Shown: positions 5,534 to 7,237 of the stretch, piece by piece
How positions within the stretch are numbered: the first letter of the stretch is position 1
Layout: each line of letters opens with the position of its first letter
DNA from: JAXHUH01 sp034211175
GTDB lineage: Bacteria; Actinomycetota; Acidimicrobiia; Acidimicrobiales; CAIXPF01
Length of the DNA stretch: 7,237 bases
NCBI GenBank assembly: GCA_034211175.1
Contig: JAXHUH010000092.1
Location: 1-7,237, forward strand
Direction: 5' to 3'
Program-made: the position numbers and the translations under genes
The notes under the pieces: model-generated
Databases searched by the model: none
Told to the model about the DNA's origin: nothing
What the model saw: the letters and a program-made list of their open reading frames with translations, nothing else

Positions 5534-5537
5534 GGAG
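5534..5537 (+). promoter_or_regulatory. Ribosome binding site that decides the acyl-CoA dehydrogenase start
   Basis: GGAG lies five bases before ATG 5543. The in-frame GTG at 5528 has only a weak GGAA (5520-5523) before it, and its first codons would contain this GGAG. ATG 5543 is therefore preferred; the difference is five residues. Confidence 0.6.
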
Positions 5538-5542
5538 CCGAG

Positions 5543-7210
5543 ATGAGCGTTGGACTCGACACCGAAACCCTGCAGATGGTGCTCGACTCGATCACCATGT
5601 TCGTGGAGGGTGAGCTGCCGGATTCACGATTGTTGGAGCTCGACGCGGCCGACGAGTTCCCCGAAGACACCGTTCGGGGGATGTGCGGTGAGCAGCTCGG
5701 CGTCTCGTTGCTGTTCATCCCCGAGGAGTACGGCGGGATGGGCGGCGGCGCGTTCGACGTCTACCGCGTGTGCGAGCTCATGGCGACGATCGACGTCGGT
5801 GTCGCCACCGGCGTCCTGGCCACGTTCCTCGGCTCCGACCCGATCGTCTTCGGTGGCACCGACGCCCAGCGCAAGCACTGGCTGAGCCGCCTCGCCGACG
5901 AGGGCCTGCTCATGGCGTACGGCGCCACCGAGCCCGAGGCCGGCTCCGACCTCGGCGCGATGCGCACGACGGCCCGCCGGGTCGAAGAGGGCGGCATGGT
6001 CGTCGCCTACGAGATCACCGGCAACAAGCAGTGGATCTCCAACGGCGGCTACGCCGACCTCTACACGGTCCTCGCCATGGCGCCCGACGGGCCGACCTGG
6101 TTCATCGTCGACCGCGACACCCCGGGCTTCGAGAAGGGCAAGCCCGAGGACAAGCACGGCATCCGGGCGTCGAACACCGCGGCGCTCGCGCTCCAGGACG
6201 TCCGGGTCGACGTCGAGCGGCTCGTCGGCGGCGTCGAGGGCCAGGGCCTCGTCCAGGCCCAGGCCGTCTTCGGCTACACCCGGCTGATGGTCGCCGCGTT
6301 CGGCCTCGGCGCCGGGTGGGACGCGCTGCGCCGCGCGGCCCGGTACTCGGCGGAGCGCATCCAGGGCGGCGGGCCGCTGTCGGAGAAGCAGGGCTTCACC
6401 CACAAGCTGATCGTGCCCCACGCCGCCCGGCTCGAGGCGTCCCGGGCCTACATCGAGGAGACCGCGACCCGCATCGACGCCGGCGAGGAGCTGCTCAACA
6501 CCGAGGGCGCCATCGCCAAGTACCTCGCCACCGAGGCGGGCAACGCCGCGGCCGACGCCGCCGTCCAGGCCCACGGCGGCTACGGCTACACCAAGGAGTA
6601 CATGGTCGAGAAGATCCGCCGCGACGTGCGGATCACGACCATCTACGAGGGCACGTCCGAGATCATGGAGATGACGATCGGGCGCGACCGCTGGCAGCAC
6701 CACCTGAAGACCCGGGGCCGTCACTACCACGACGCCGCCGATCGCCTCGACGAGCTCCACGCCGCGAGCCCCGACGTGGGCGCCGACGTCGCCGCCCTCG
6801 CCCACCGGGCACTGGCCGAGGTCATGGAGACGGCCCGGGTCGGCCGCCTCACCCGCAACCAGCACCTCCTCTTCCGCATCGGCGAGCTCGCCGCCCACGT
6901 CGAGTGCGCCGCCGCCCTGTGCCGCCGGGCCGACGCCGCCGCCACCGGCCGGTTGCCCGACAAGGCCGAGCAGAGCTTCGGGCCGGGCGAGCTGGCCACC
7001 CTCGCCCGGGTGTTCGCCCGCGACGGCGCCGCCAAGGTCGCCGACGACGGCGTCCGCTGGGTGACCGGCGCCTCCGAGCCCGGCACCGTCGACGTCGCCG
7101 CCCTCGCCGGGGCCGTCGGCGTCGCATCGATCACCGCCGCGCAGGCCGGTCTGCTGGCCGACATGGATGCCGCGGCCACCGCCGTCTACCGGGTCACCAC
7201 GAGCACCTGA
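5543..7210 (+). CDS. Acyl-CoA dehydrogenase with C-terminal extension (FadE type)
   Basis: The 555-aa protein (from ATG 5543) has a full acyl-CoA dehydrogenase core plus about 170 extra residues. The family uses FAD to form the alpha-beta double bond of an acyl-CoA in beta-oxidation and passes electrons to electron-transfer flavoprotein. In order: N-terminal helical domain (about 10-120) with FIPEEYGGMGGG (58-69); FAD and substrate motif YGATEPEAGSD (126-136); ITGNKQWISNGG (158-169); GIRASNTAAL (206-215); C-terminal helical domain with QAHGGYGYTKEY (342-353) and IYEGTSEIM (367-375). E369 in YEGT is at the position of the catalytic base of the straight-chain (short, medium and very-long) enzymes. 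Residues about 385-555 form an Ala-rich helical extension, reminiscent of the VLCAD/ACAD9 and long bacterial FadE layout, so long-chain substrates are plausible but unproven. No ETF or thiolase gene is adjacent. A hairpin upstream suggests a transcript separate from gpsA. Confidence 0.95.
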   Translation: MSVGLDTETLQMVLDSITMFVEGELPDSRLLELDAADEFPEDTVRGMCGEQLGVSLLFIPEEYGGMGGGAFDVYRVCELMATIDVGVATGVLATFLGSDPIVFGGTDAQRKHWLSRLADEGLLMAYGATEPEAGSDLGAMRTTARRVEEGGMVVAYEITGNKQWISNGGYADLYTVLAMAPDGPTWFIVDRDTPGFEKGKPEDKHGIRASNTAALALQDVRVDVERLVGGVEGQGLVQAQAVFGYTRLMVAAFGLGAGWDALRRAARYSAERIQGGGPLSEKQGFTHKLIVPHAARLEASRAYIEETATRIDAGEELLNTEGAIAKYLATEAGNAAADAAVQAHGGYGYTKEYMVEKIRRDVRITTIYEGTSEIMEMTIGRDRWQHHLKTRGRHYHDAADRLDELHAASPDVGADVAALAHRALAEVMETARVGRLTRNQHLLFRIGELAAHVECAAALCRRADAAATGRLPDKAEQSFGPGELATLARVFARDGAAKVADDGVRWVTGASEPGTVDVAALAGAVGVASITAAQAGLLADMDAAATAVYRVTTST

Positions 7211-7219
7211 ACCGCGGCC

Positions 7220-7237
7220 GGGCGGCACGCGCCGCCC
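7220..7237 (+). terminator. GC hairpin after the acyl-CoA dehydrogenase, at the window edge
   Basis: GGGCGGC (7220-7226), loop ACGC, then GCCGCCC (7231-7237) form a perfect 7-bp stem, nine bases after the stop codon. The window ends on the last base of the stem, so any T-tract or longer stem cannot be seen. Position and strength suit a terminator. Confidence 0.55.

Noticed and set aside
5624..7228. Long minus-strand frame opposite the acyl-CoA dehydrogenase (534 codons)
   Set aside because: It is antisense to a gene with complete family motifs, its composition is repetitive (Gly, Val, Asp, Ala), and it has no domain.

Overview
The window is a high-GC bacterial segment of the kind seen in Actinomycetota. 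GTG starts occur, codons end mostly in G or C, and proteins are rich in Ala, Gly, Val, Arg and Asp. The exact lineage cannot be fixed from sequence alone; an Acidimicrobiia-like soil or aquatic actinobacterium is my best guess. It reads as ordinary chromosome. I see no CRISPR array, tRNA, rRNA, transposase, integrase or phage gene, and I do not find a new defence or mobile system.

The first ~120 bases do not belong with the rest. They are about 47% GC by count, use TTA, ATT, TTT and AAT codons, and encode the tail of a Calx-beta adhesin-type repeat. That frame turns into nonsense and stops exactly where the GC-rich DNA begins. The simplest reading is an assembly chimera.

From about 125 onward there are five complete genes. 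(1) A GlpD-family FAD-dependent glycerol-3-phosphate dehydrogenase (157-1812, +), of a branch with changed active-site residues. (2) Convergent with it, a MarR-family repressor (1936-2376, -). (3) Divergent from the repressor, a DHA2/14-TM MFS exporter (2520-4061, +). The divergent promoter region holds a GGTTG-N7-CAACC palindrome, a likely MarR operator, and the exporter has an in-frame 15-bp tandem repeat near its N-terminus. (4) After a 313-nt non-coding region rich in inverted repeats, gpsA, the NAD(P)-dependent glycerol-3-phosphate dehydrogenase (4375-5454, +). (5) After a strong hairpin, an acyl-CoA dehydrogenase with a long C-terminal extension (5543-7210, +). The window ends exactly at the last base of a GC-rich hairpin.

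Functionally, GlpD (glycerol-3-phosphate to DHAP, into the respiratory chain) and GpsA (DHAP to glycerol-3-phosphate, for phospholipid synthesis) run opposite ways around one metabolite. The acyl-CoA dehydrogenase fits the same lipid theme. The marR/MFS pair between them is a self-contained efflux module. The main points for a second look are the 5' chimera, the altered GlpD active site, the MarR operator, the exact minisatellite in the exporter, and the structured non-coding block before gpsA.
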